NCBI GenBank assembly: GCA_023407575.1
Contig: JAEYLX010000049.1
Location: 434,001 to 498,000 of the forward strand
Direction of reading: 5' to 3'
DNA length: 64,000 nt
Source: Bacillota bacterium
GTDB lineage: Bacteria > Bacillota > Clostridia > Lachnospirales > Lachnospiraceae
Shown here: piece after piece, positions 28,056 to 37,666 of the stretch
Layout: every line of letters begins with the position of its first letter
How positions within the stretch are numbered: the stretch's first letter is position 1
Notes under the pieces: model-generated
Told to the model about the DNA's origin: nothing
The model's input: only the letters and a program-made list of their open reading frames with translations
Databases searched by the model: none
Made by a program: the position numbers and the translations under genes

Positions 28056-28820
28056 TTATCTTACCCAAATTACACTTTTATCATCAGGGAAATCCCATCT
28101 ATGCGTTCTTAATATCTCTCTGTCTTTCTTTTTAGACAAGTAAGCCACTTTTAAATAGCTTTCTATATCACCGTTAATTAAAGCATAATCATAACCAACT
28201 CTGCAAAATCCTAAAGGCATACCTTTATTAAGGTTTACTTTTATTTCAGTGCTATATTTTTTATTCCATTCTATCCAGGACCTTCCTTTCGCTGGATAAT
28301 AAATACGTATTATATGCTCTCCTTCTTTATCTTCATATCCCTTAAAAAATGCCTTTACAAGTTTTACTTTATCTGAAATAATCTCCCTTACATCAGCTTT
28401 ATTAAATTCATTAAAATTATTTCTAAAACAAGTATCATCAAGCCTAAATATACCATCTTGTTTTAGCACTTCATTTTTCCAACTATCTATGAATGCATCA
28501 GCTAATGCAACTATGTAGTTAGCACTCATCTGAATATTATAATCATGTAACTCCATAGCCAATGCAATAGCAAAGTCTTCCCTAGGAAAAACCTTTTGTT
28601 TATTATTAAAGGTTTCGTAATAGAATCTTAACATAGTATAATGTCTTGAAATTTCGCTACAACTCTCTTTAGTTACAAACTCCGAAAATTCAGCTACATC
28701 TGTAAATGCTTTTTCCCATTTTTTTGCTCCTATTATTTGACTATATAATGATGCAGCACTCTTGCCAGCAATTTCAATACCTTTGCCAAATAATTTTTCA
28801 AATAACATTTCTTTAATCAA
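28056..28820 (-). CDS. Unknown cargo protein
   Basis: A 254-residue, mostly helical protein with no family I recognise. The N-terminal amphipathic segment (FEKLFGKGIEIAGKSAASLY) and the later RIYYPAKGRSWIEW are its most distinct parts. The start is TTG 28820 with AGGAGG at correct spacing. It precedes the membrane protein by 59 bp on the same strand, so the two may form a pair. Confidence 0.6.
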   Translation of the reverse strand: MIKEMLFEKLFGKGIEIAGKSAASLYSQIIGAKKWEKAFTDVAEFSEFVTKESCSEISRHYTMLRFYYETFNNKQKVFPREDFAIALAMELHDYNIQMSANYIVALADAFIDSWKNEVLKQDGIFRLDDTCFRNNFNEFNKADVREIISDKVKLVKAFFKGYEDKEGEHIIRIYYPAKGRSWIEWNKKYSTEIKVNLNKGMPLGFCRVGYDYALINGDIESYLKVAYLSKKKDREILRTHRWDFPDDKSVIWVR

Positions 28821-28998
28821 TATTATCCTCCTGCTTGAACAGTCTATGTAAATTATTAAATATTCCGGTTTACATCTTTAATATGAACAATACTCATAAC
28901 AATTCTACCATATGGACCTGTTATTTTAGAATCCCCATAAATAGGATAAACAAACTAATTACATTACCAAAAACACTCCCGGTCGATTTTTCATTTCT

Positions 28999-31646
28999 TT
29001 ATGCGCTAAGTGTAATATTAACTTTCAAATCAGCTATATCTTTATCCATCTTCTCCAAAAGTTCTATCAATCGCCTTATATCAGCCCTTTCAAATTCTTT
29101 TTGATTATCTTCAAAATGTGTTCCTTTATTTAACAACATCCAATTATATGTATCTCTTAAAGTAATCAAATCAGCGTTTATCTCTTCCGCTCCACTAATT
29201 TTCTTTTTATTTGTAGCAACTATAAGCCCTGATACAACAGAGTAAAGGTCAGGAATAGACTTAGGCCCCCTTAAAGCAACCAAAATTTCGCAAGAATATT
29301 TGTCCGATAACTTTTTCCACAACCTATTTGTTATACTCTCTGTAGCTTGTCTGCATTTTGCTGCTGCTTCTTTTAATTCATTTTTATCATATTTATCTCG
29401 TGCAATAGATAATGGTTCTTTTGCATCAGCATATTTTATTACCACCCCTCGCTGCTCTAGACAATCTGCTGGTAAAAAGCAATATCTATTAACTTTTTTA
29501 TCTCTTTGTTTTAAATCAATTTTTTCTTCGAGTTTTGTAATAAACTGGTCTCCATGGCAAGTTATTATTATCTGTTTTGAAGCGAAATCAGAACATCGCA
29601 TAAGTAATTCAGCAACACCATCTCTATGGTCATCATCAATAGCATTTACTATATCATAAAATTAATATTCTCATGATTAGTCTTTGATAATAAGATAGAT
29701 AAACCAAGTATTTTTATATGGCCTTCACTAAGTACTTGTAATGCATCTGTCTCAATTCCATCTTTTAATTTGATGTTTATTTTTTCGTTCACCGCTTTAG
29801 GTAAAGTAAATTTTTCAACCTTTTCAAAATCAGCATCGTCATGATTCATAAAATTATAATAATCAGTAACTTTTTCAGATAAGTTATTAGCTAAATCCAA
29901 TGGTAATTTATCCTTATACTTAACCATCATTTCCCGAATTTTCTCATAGCTTTTTACCATCTTTGTATTAAAATTTATTTCTGCTTTTTCCTTTGCGATT
30001 TTATCCAATATTTCGGAATTATTTTTTTCAAATTCCTTAATTAAATTAATAACATGCTCTTCTTCACAGATTATCGCTTCATATTTTGTTTTACAAACAA
30101 TCAATTTATCGTATATTTCATTATAATACGCTAATTTTTCTGCATCTGCATTGATTTTATTTTTTTCTCTTACTTCCAAGTTATAAGAATTAATATTTTC
30201 TATAATGTGCTCTTTTTGCTACAACAATTGTTTTATATCTGCAACCTGGTTTCTAATTTTTACTCGAATATCAGACCTTTTTATAAAATCCTCTGTTTCA
30301 AATTCGTCAATACATAACGCTACATACGCTTCAGAAAAGGAGCCTGGATTATTTGGCATCTGCTTTAATAATTGATTTATATTGGTTACACAGGATTTTA
30401 TATTGACAGCATATTCTTTAATTTGTGTTTTTATATCATCTACTAATTTCATACCTAGCAATTCATTTCTTGCATTTTCAAAAGGATTAATTACAACTTT
30501 TTCTACAGGTGTTTTACATAACGGGCAAATACTAGTATCATGACTATTTTCGATATGATTTACGAGAGTATATATTTTATGCATGTCCATATCTATTGCC
30601 GCATCAATAAGTTTTTCTTCACAGTCTACCACCTTCTCAAGATAATCAGAAATTTCTTTTACAGCCTCATCAAGTTGGCACACCCAATTAATATTAATTC
30701 CAATCAACTTATTATCATTCACAGTATTATACAGTTCTGGTATTACCCCATTATCACCATTCTTTAAAAACAGAATAGCATCTTCCAAACTAGTTACACC
30801 ATTTTCTGAGAATTCTTTAATTAACTCCTTTTCACTAGCCTTTAAGTCATTTCTCTCCTTAATAATTTCCAACTGCCTTTTGCTATTTTGTTCTACCTCA
30901 ATTTTTTTCTTTTCATACTCTTTTTCAAACTCAGATTCCAGTTTAATATATCTTTTGTCAAAATCTGCTGTGAACCCATTTATAAAATCATTAAATTCAG
31001 TTAAACCAAATAGAGCTGCCAGCCGTTCACTTTGACTTTTACCAGTTATTGCATCTATATGAGAAAATTTATCAATTCTGTTTTTTTCAATAAACGCAAA
31101 CTTATAACGGTCATAATTAGCAACCGCTGGTTTCTTATCTTGTTGATTCATATATTCACATAATACAATAGGTTTCTTGGCTTTACCTATATTTTTATTT
31201 TCTATGAATTTATCAACGTCTATTTTTCTCGCATTTGCTTCTTCAATAGTTCCGAGTAAACTAAACTCTAATGCTTCGCACATGCTAGATTTTCCGGCAC
31301 CATTAGGACCATATAAAAATGTGTATTGCTTAGTAAAATCAAAGATAGTTCTATTGACAAAGCCTCTGAATGATTCAATTTGCAATTCATCGATACGAAT
31401 AACATTATCTGAATTTATGTTTTCTAGTTCTATAATATCCATTATATCTTTATCCATTATACATGTTTGCTCATCGATATATTTTCCTATTAATTCTGCA
31501 CGCTTACCCCTAGCTATACCTACTGCCGCTATTTCATTAAAATTCTTAATTATAATATTAATTATTGTTATGTCATATTCTGATAAAGTCGTTACATCTA
31601 ATTGATTCACCCATTTATAAAACTCATGTTTTGCTAAATCGTCCAT
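28999..31646 (-). pseudogene. Broken Rad50/SMC-like ATPase gene
   Basis: The original gene would encode about 880 residues. Walker A is LYGPNGAGKSSMCEALEFS near residue 110. Coiled coils flank a zinc-hook-like CPLC pair, the signature is LSEGHIKILGLSIL, and the C-terminal part (NKGTHFEDNQKEF) looks HEPN-like. An in-frame TAG at 30219-30221 cuts the protein, and near 29650 bases are missing at the Walker B region, shifting the frame into the 29601-28999 segment. The start is ATG 31646 after AAGGAG. Confidence 0.75.
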
Positions 31647-31689
31647 ATCCACTCTCCTTAACCACAAAACTTATATGTGTTCGAAACTC

Positions 31690-32529
31690 TTATTTTAAGC
31701 AAAAGTTATCATCAGAATAACACGTATTTATAAAGTTTCTAATCAATGTTCTTTCTTCTTCAGAAAATGCTACATTTTCCAATACCCACAAATGAATTGC
31801 TTTTCCTATAGCATAAGCTAAGTCTAAATTTTGTTGCTTGCTTATATTATTTCTAGAAACATTAGGTATAATATTGCTATTTTTCACATTTATCGCTGCA
31901 CTCTTTAATTGAATTCCATCTATTAAAAACGGGATTTTTATCATAGCTTCAGAAATGGATACATATTTTACAAATATCAAATCTTTATGATTAAAAATAT
32001 ACTGTCCAACAAATGGTATATCTGTACTATATGGGATAATTTTATTCCCATCTCCGTTAATCACTTTTTGTTCATATACATCAGCCTTTGTTGGAATTCC
32101 TTTAGCATGTCCTACTAATTCACACATGTCTTTATATAAATATTGTCCAATAACATATTCATCTTCAGAGTCGACAAAGCATGAATCATAGTACATGTCC
32201 TGATTCATTGATATTATATCTATCATCTTACAATCAATCTTTTTTATTGTTTCATCAAAATCCTCTAATACATCAAAAACTTTATTGTAATTACTTTTTT
32301 CTTCTTCTGAAATAATTGGTAAGGAAATATATTTTACAACACCATTATTTATATACTCTTTTAGATAGAATTGCTGATTTAACTTATCTTCCAATCTTAA
32401 AATATTTGTATTTTCATCATATTGATAACATGTATTACCATTAATATCAGATAGATATTGTGCAAAATTTATGCCTTTATAACTAAATTCCACTCGTGCT
32501 TCTTCAGTTGAAGCATTTATGCCAAACAA
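31690..32529 (-). pseudogene. C-terminal fragment, possibly of an HSP90-like ATPase
   Basis: The frame opens at 32529 with no ribosome binding site, and a TAA lies just upstream, so the 5' part is missing. The C-terminal segment NIIPNVSRNNIS followed by LAYAIGKAIHLWVLEN resembles the end of HSP90-like (GHKL) ATPases in defence clusters; this match is tentative. The fragment meets the tnsD fragment head-on, with 11 bp overlap, which suggests a deletion junction. It lies 43 bp upstream of the Rad50-like gene, so the two were probably one operon. Confidence 0.5.
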
Positions 32530-33070
32530 CGATTATAATATTCTTAAAAAAAGGCATAAAAATAAATTACTTTTATTGTTAGCTCAAGAACCCAATTTAC
32601 GACGTAGCCAATTATATAGAAAATTAAAAAACACCTATGTATGGTTATCTAAAAACGAAAAAAATTGGATGGAAAATGTATTACCTAAGCCTTATAAACA
32701 TAAGGACCATATTAGAAGTAATATAGATTGGGAAGAAAGAGATACCGATTTTTTCATTAAAGCAAATAATGTAATTAATATCATTTTGGATAATGGAACT
32801 TTAGAAAGAATTACTATCCATACAATAAGCAAATTAATTAATTACAAATCATTATATAAAAATTTGAATAAATTGCCTAAAACCCAGGCACTTATAAATC
32901 AGTACAGCGAAACTCACATTGATTTTAATAAAAGAAAATTACAAATAGCAATTAATAATTTGAAATCAAATGATATTAACATAACTCCACCAATGGTTTT
33001 ACGTAAAGCCAAAATTGCATACAAATACCAGCATCACTATTATAATTACATAAATAAATTATTAGAATAA
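32519..33070 (+). pseudogene. tnsD: TnsD-like C-terminal fragment (Tn7 target selector)
   Basis: A 183-residue frame matching the C-terminal region of TnsD: YVWLSKNEKNWM, NIDWEERDTDFF, ERITIHTISKLIN and NKLPKTQALINQYSE are the recurring segments of that family. A full TnsD is around 500 residues with an N-terminal TniQ zinc domain; this copy lacks it and has no ribosome binding site. TnsD proteins bind the attachment site at the 3' end of a conserved gene and steer insertion beside it. It reads towards the right end, next to rlmD. Confidence 0.78.
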
Positions 33071-33075
33071 ACCTT

Positions 33076-33126
33076 TATAAAAAGAAGAATATACATCAAT
33101 TATTGATGTATATTCTTCTTTTTATA
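33076..33126. terminator. Strong bidirectional terminator in the right end
   Basis: A 25-bp perfect stem (33076-33100 with 33102-33126) rich in A/T, with T-runs on both strands. It follows the TnsD-like fragment and can also stop rlmD transcripts, whose native terminator was separated by the insertion. Confidence 0.8.
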
Positions 33127-33168
33127 CGTATATTTATACAATTGTATAATATATTGACTTTTTTATTT

Positions 33169-33235
33169 ACGTACCATCTTTATTACTTACGTACCAACTA
33201 TTTTATTCATGTACCAACTTTATTCTTCATGAACA
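33169..33235 (-). repeat. Right end of the Tn7-like element with three 20-bp-phased sites
   Basis: On the minus strand, from the tip inwards: TGTTCATGAAGAATAAA, then GTTGGTACAT (33218-33209), GTTGGTACGT (33198-33189) and GATGGTACGT (33178-33169). The three motifs are exactly 20 bp apart. Tn7 also has tightly packed sites at its right end and spaced ones at the left. Here the packed end is next to the target gene, as in Tn7. Confidence 0.87.
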
Positions 33236-33240
33236 ATAAT
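33236..33240. repeat. Right 5-bp target-site duplication (ATAAT)
   Basis: An exact copy of 21880-21884. Only 4 bp (CCAC) separate it from the rlmD stop codon at 33245-33247. Confidence 0.85.
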
Positions 33241-33244
33241 CCAC

Positions 33245-34627
33245 TTAATTTTTTCGCGTTAATAAAACGCACGTCTCCACATGGGTACTATGCGCAAATT
33301 GATCAACTGCTCTTACCTTAGTCAAGGTATAATCCTTCTCACACAGATATTTTAAATCCCTTGCCAATGTTGCCGGATCGCAGGATACATAGACCACCCT
33401 TTTAGGAGTCATTGCAAGTATGGTATCAAGTAGGCTTTGGTCACAGCCTTTACGTGGAGGGTCAACTACAATAACATCAGCTTTAATATTATCTTCTTTA
33501 TATTTCTTAGGAAGTACTTCTTCTGCTGCTCCTACGTAGAATTCTGCATTTGTAATGTTGTTCAAACGAGCATTCGTTTTTGCATCCTCAATTGCTTGAG
33601 GTATAATCTCAACACCATATACCATTTTAGCCTTCTGTGCCAAGAATAATGATATAGTCCCAATACCGCAATAAAGATCCCAAACCATTTCATTTTCCCT
33701 TAGATCTGCATAGTCCAAAGCCAACTCATATAGCTTCTTGGTCTGTACCGGATTGACCTGATAGAAAGATAAAGGGGATATCTGATACTGCACTTGTCCA
33801 ATATAATCGGTAATAAACGGGTCTCCCCATAATGGAATTATTTGATCTCCCAGTATAACATTTGTTTTGTCCAGATTAATGTTAAGACAGATACTCTTCA
33901 TTCCATTAATCTTCTTCAGCCCTTGTATCAGCTCCTCCTTATGAGGAAGTTGTGAACCATTAAGTACAAGGCACACCATAACTTCATCAGTACTATAACC
34001 CACACGTATTAAGATATGTCTTATTAGCCCTTTATGTGTTTCCTCGTTATAAGGCTCAATTTGATAAGTTTCTATAAAAGAACGAAGGAATGCTATAATT
34101 TCATCATTTACTTCTGCCCCAATATAACAGTGCTTTGTATCAATGATTGAATGGGTTCTCCCTGCATAAAACCCAACCGCTATACTGCCATCCTTATTTT
34201 TCCCAACAGGAAACTGTGATTTATTGCGGTAATGATAAGGTTCCTCCATACCACAAATCGGTTCCATAGGGATGTCAGTAAAGCCACCAATCCTTGTTAA
34301 ACAGTTCATCACTTTCTGCTGTTTATATTCCAATTGCTTCTGATAATCCACATGTTGAATTTGACAGCCACCGCACCTAGCAGCGATGGGGCATCTTGGT
34401 TCAACGCGGAAGTTGGATGCTTTGACTAACTTAACAAGCCTGGCATAGCCGTAGGTCTTACCTGTCTTTGTTATTTGTACCAGAGCCTTGTCGCCCATGA
34501 CAGTATCTTTAACAAATAAGGTATAACCCTGATACTTTCCAATACCTTCACCTTCCGAACCAATATCCTCAATTACAATCTCAACCTGATCATTTTTCTT
34601 CAATAGTTGTTGTTTTGTTGTCTGCAT
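33245..34627 (-). CDS. rlmD: 23S rRNA (uracil-5-)-methyltransferase, RlmD/RumA family
   Basis: A 460-residue SAM-dependent rRNA methyltransferase. An N-terminal TRAM domain occupies about residues 7-65, an iron-sulfur cluster is indicated by CPIAARCGGCQIQH (with a further Cys upstream), the SAM motif is VWDLYCGIGTISLFLA, and the catalytic Cys is in VVYVSCDPATLARDL. The 3' end is the probable attachment site of the Tn7-like element 4 bp away; the coding sequence is intact. Confidence 0.92.
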   Translation of the reverse strand: MQTTKQQLLKKNDQVEIVIEDIGSEGEGIGKYQGYTLFVKDTVMGDKALVQITKTGKTYGYARLVKLVKASNFRVEPRCPIAARCGGCQIQHVDYQKQLEYKQQKVMNCLTRIGGFTDIPMEPICGMEEPYHYRNKSQFPVGKNKDGSIAVGFYAGRTHSIIDTKHCYIGAEVNDEIIAFLRSFIETYQIEPYNEETHKGLIRHILIRVGYSTDEVMVCLVLNGSQLPHKEELIQGLKKINGMKSICLNINLDKTNVILGDQIIPLWGDPFITDYIGQVQYQISPLSFYQVNPVQTKKLYELALDYADLRENEMVWDLYCGIGTISLFLAQKAKMVYGVEIIPQAIEDAKTNARLNNITNAEFYVGAAEEVLPKKYKEDNIKADVIVVDPPRKGCDQSLLDTILAMTPKRVVYVSCDPATLARDLKYLCEKDYTLTKVRAVDQFAHSTHVETCVLLTRKN

Positions 34628-34768
34628 TCTCCACCTGAACCTTACTTTACATTTCTTTTCCGAATTTTTCTTATCCTTAATCTATCGACTTTATCTCGTC
34701 GTTTTCTTATTTCCTCATAAGACTGATTTCATTAAGTTAAAACAATTTATTATTTGCTTAGTTATCCG

Positions 34769-35719
34769 TTAATTACTCTTCGTACTTCTCTTAATATTGG
34801 ATTCAAAAAATCTTTGATACCCCAACCACTCCGCTTTTGGATCGGCAGAAGCAAGAAGTTCATTCATTGTCTGAAGCTTTGCATCTGTATTATCAGCAAA
34901 ATGCAGTGCCAACGCCTCCATGGTAGCCGGCTTCTTTGGAGAACCATATTCTAATTCACCATGGTGTGACAGAATACAATGGATCAATTCATTTGCCAAT
35001 TTAACAGGGAATTTATTCATTTTCTTAATATGATTATTAACAATGTTGGCACCAATAAATATATGTCCTAATAATTGCCCGTCATCTGTGTAATCATTTT
35101 CTGGGAAGGAGGAAAGCTCCTCCATTTTACCGATATCGTGGAACATGGCAGCCACAACTAACAAATCCCTATTAATAACGGGGTAGCTTCCTGAGTAATG
35201 TACACAAAGCTTTACAACGCTTAAAGTATGCTCCAGTAGTCCTCCCACAAATCCATGATGAACGCTTTTTGCTGCCGAATGTGATCTGAATTTCTTTACA
35301 AAATCTGAATTAGTAACAAAGAAATCTTCAGTAAGTGTTCTAAGATTCGGTTCCTTTATGGAAGCTATATATTCTTTAAGCTCAGCATACATTGCATCTA
35401 TATTTTTAGTTGATACAGGTGAATAATCCTCTGGATAATATTCCCCCTCCTGTGCTTTATAAATCTTACTTATATTTAACTGAAGTGCATCTTGAAAACT
35501 AGTTATCTTCGCATCAATATGTACAAAATCCATTGATTCATACTGTCTGATCTCACTCGTAAAATCCCATATTTTTGCGTCAATTGTCCCTGTTTTATCT
35601 TGCAAAAGCAATGACACATAGGTCTTTCCGTTTTTGCTTGTTAAAACCTGCTTATTTTTACATAAATATATCTCATTCTTTACTATATCGTTCTCTCTCA
35701 TATCTTGAATATATCTCAT
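34769..35719 (-). CDS. yhaM: 3'-5' exoribonuclease YhaM-type (OB fold plus HD domain)
   Basis: A 316-residue protein. An N-terminal OB fold covers about residues 10-105, and the HD domain begins near HHGFVGGLLEHTLSVV, with the metal-binding pair HDIGK (MFHDIGKMEEL) and a later HCILSHHGELEYGSPK. YhaM acts in RNA turnover in Firmicutes. The start is ATG 35719 with AAAGG before it; the frame is open 49 codons further, but those residues are unlike the family. Confidence 0.9.
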   Translation of the reverse strand: MRYIQDMRENDIVKNEIYLCKNKQVLTSKNGKTYVSLLLQDKTGTIDAKIWDFTSEIRQYESMDFVHIDAKITSFQDALQLNISKIYKAQEGEYYPEDYSPVSTKNIDAMYAELKEYIASIKEPNLRTLTEDFFVTNSDFVKKFRSHSAAKSVHHGFVGGLLEHTLSVVKLCVHYSGSYPVINRDLLVVAAMFHDIGKMEELSSFPENDYTDDGQLLGHIFIGANIVNNHIKKMNKFPVKLANELIHCILSHHGELEYGSPKKPATMEALALHFADNTDAKLQTMNELLASADPKAEWLGYQRFFESNIKRSTKSN

Positions 35720-35840
35720 TATACTTACCTTTCTATTCACAATTGCTACTTTGCAATCTGCTCTCTTACTAATTATAACCCAGCAGTTCGTATATATAAA
35801 GTAAATATTATTACTTCGTGCTATTTCATAAAAAATAAAA

Positions 35841-35894
35841 GTGCTGTAAATGGATATCTGTCGCAATTTACGTCAAATCATCCATTTACAGCAC
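35841..35894 (-). terminator. Rho-independent terminator downstream of the HtrA-like gene
   Basis: A 15-bp perfect stem (GTGCTGTAAATGGAT with its complement) and a 24-nt loop, followed on the minus strand by a TTTTATTTTTT tail. It is the second hairpin after the stop at 36006. Confidence 0.75.
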
Positions 35895-35937
35895 CTAACT
35901 TATACCTCATTCCAGCACAACGCTCTCATAAATATTA

Positions 35938-35972
35938 AAGGAGGAATATGGATGTATCGCATATTCCTCCTT
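35938..35972 (-). terminator. First hairpin after the HtrA-like gene
   Basis: AAGGAGGAATATG pairs perfectly with CATATTCCTCCTT over 13 bp around a 9-nt loop, followed on the minus strand by a T-rich stretch. Confidence 0.65.
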
Positions 35973-36005
35973 ATAGACTTAATTGGCTTTTGTCACTCAA
36001 TCATA

Positions 36006-37358
36006 TTATTGAACCTTATCTCCTAGCGTCACTGTCAATTCTTTATCACTACCGACGGATGCCGCCGTTCTCTTAATTTTTATGGTAATCTTCTCACCTG
36101 ATTTATATTCCGATATTTTATTATAAAAACCACGAGTATTTGTAATCGCAATATCATTAACACTTAGTATAATATCACCATTTTTAAGACCTGCTTCGAA
36201 TGCTGGTGATTCTGTTTGCACTTCACTGACAAAAATTCCATTTTCAATCTCATATTCTTGCTTTGTCAAAAGCGTCATGTCATCGGCTTTAATTCCAAAA
36301 TAGATACGAGGTTTTTGATTACCCATTTTTTCAATTATAGACGTTATTTCACTAATACCTATGGCCGTACATAACTCTTCATTAACATCTTCCTTTAAAG
36401 TTCTGGTGATAATGCCAATTACTTGTCCCTTCATATCAACAATAACACCATCACTATAGGTATTGCTGTCCATGTCCGTATTAAAGAGTTCAATACGATT
36501 GTCTGTAACACTTGCCCAGCTTCCTTTACTAGTAATCATACCTGTTTCCATTGATCCAAAATGTCCATTGGGATTACCCAGCGCAATGACAGGTTGCCCG
36601 ACAGAGATTATATGAGAATCTCCAAGTTCAGCTACTTGAAGACTGTTTAAATAAATCTTTGGTATATCCTTAATTGCTAATGCCATAACCGCAAGATTAA
36701 GATCACTTTCATAATCAATTAATTCTGCGCTTACATACGTAGTATCAGAGAATTTAATTTTAACACTGGTTGCCTCTTTCACACTATCGAGACTTGTAAG
36801 TATTAGAAAATCCGAGTTATTAGCGGCTATAACAACACCAGAGGTATTGATAATTTTTTCAACCTCATTACCAAAAATATCAAATACAGTAAATGAACTT
36901 GAAATCAGAACCTGTGACTTATTTGCCTCATAAGCAATTTCTTGAATTCCTTTATAGATACTTAAAAAGTCGTCCACCGTTGCATCAATTGATGTAATAA
37001 TCGGATCTGGCTCCTCAGGATCTTCTTCAGAATCATCCACCACTGGCTTTACCGTAGGTGTAATTGCCTTTGTTGGTTCCGGGTCCTTTACCTCCTGTTC
37101 CTGGGGTGTTTTTGTCGGAAACGTAAATTGAGATCTATCTTCCTCTTCTTTATGTAATTTTTTATATAGGCTTGGCTCAACAATTACCATTGTAGCCGCA
37201 GCAATTAGACCAAATATAACCGCACAGATTGCCGTCATACACAACTGTAGCAATCGCCTTTTAAGCTTTTTATGCTTCTTATCAATTACGAGTTCTTTAA
37301 TAAATTCAAAATCATTATTATCTTTGATGATTTTATTGTCATTATCATGCTCTGACAT
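36006..37358 (-). CDS. HtrA-like membrane protein with PDZ domain, degenerate protease site
   Basis: A 450-residue protein. A cytoplasmic basic N-terminus precedes one membrane helix near residues 36-58, then a Pro/Glu-rich linker, a trypsin-like double barrel at about 140-330 and a C-terminal PDZ domain (FGIKADDM to ITIKIKR). In the barrel, the expected ILTNxHV is ILTSLDSV (catalytic His missing), the Asp of YESDLNLAV remains, and GNSGGPL is replaced by TYSDGVIV. It is probably inactive and may act as a binding or scaffold protein. AAGGAG precedes the ATG. Confidence 0.82.
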   Translation of the reverse strand: MSEHDNDNKIIKDNNDFEFIKELVIDKKHKKLKRRLLQLCMTAICAVIFGLIAAATMVIVEPSLYKKLHKEEEDRSQFTFPTKTPQEQEVKDPEPTKAITPTVKPVVDDSEEDPEEPDPIITSIDATVDDFLSIYKGIQEIAYEANKSQVLISSSFTVFDIFGNEVEKIINTSGVVIAANNSDFLILTSLDSVKEATSVKIKFSDTTYVSAELIDYESDLNLAVMALAIKDIPKIYLNSLQVAELGDSHIISVGQPVIALGNPNGHFGSMETGMITSKGSWASVTDNRIELFNTDMDSNTYSDGVIVDMKGQVIGIITRTLKEDVNEELCTAIGISEITSIIEKMGNQKPRIYFGIKADDMTLLTKQEYEIENGIFVSEVQTESPAFEAGLKNGDIILSVNDIAITNTRGFYNKISEYKSGEKITIKIKRTAASVGSDKELTVTLGDKVQ

Positions 37359-37666
37359 TTATTTTCTCCTTAAATCCTCTAGTACTATAACAATTATATC
37401 TTGAATTAGTTCCATTCTACCATTGACATATGAACATGTTATGAATGATTTGTTAATTTAACGCTACCATTTTATTTAATCACAATTATGCCTGCAAGTC
37501 CATCCAAAAATTTCCCTTTTCCATTTACTTGCTAATTACTACTGTATTCTTGTAATTTGTTGTTTTATTTTTTTACAGCATAAGGTAAAATAGATTGTAT
37601 CTATACCGTAGTTTTGCTTGATGAGGTGCAGATTATTAGTAAGTCACCCGGAAAGGTATTAATAAA

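Larger units (their letters stand above)
21885..33235. mobile_element. Tn7-like transposon, non-autonomous, with defence-like cargo
   Basis: An 11,351-bp element with termini TGT...ACA. Terminal inverted repeats match at about 26 of 31 positions, with the first GTTGGTACAT motif 17 bases from each tip. Three such motifs stand at each end in mirror orientation. A perfect 5-bp target duplication flanks it. The right end carries the C-terminal part of a TnsD-like gene. No tnsA, tnsB or tnsC is visible, so movement would need a helper. It is inserted 4 bp beyond the rlmD stop. The cargo is AT-rich and partly decayed. Confidence 0.9.

Noticed and set aside
30219..30221. TAG recoded as pyrrolysine in the Rad50-like gene
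   Set aside because: A second lesion lies downstream and no pyrrolysine genes are seen; ordinary decay explains it better.
31690..32529. Intact small ATPase gene
   Set aside because: No start codon with a ribosome binding site, an upstream stop and a junction with the tnsD fragment point to a truncated gene.
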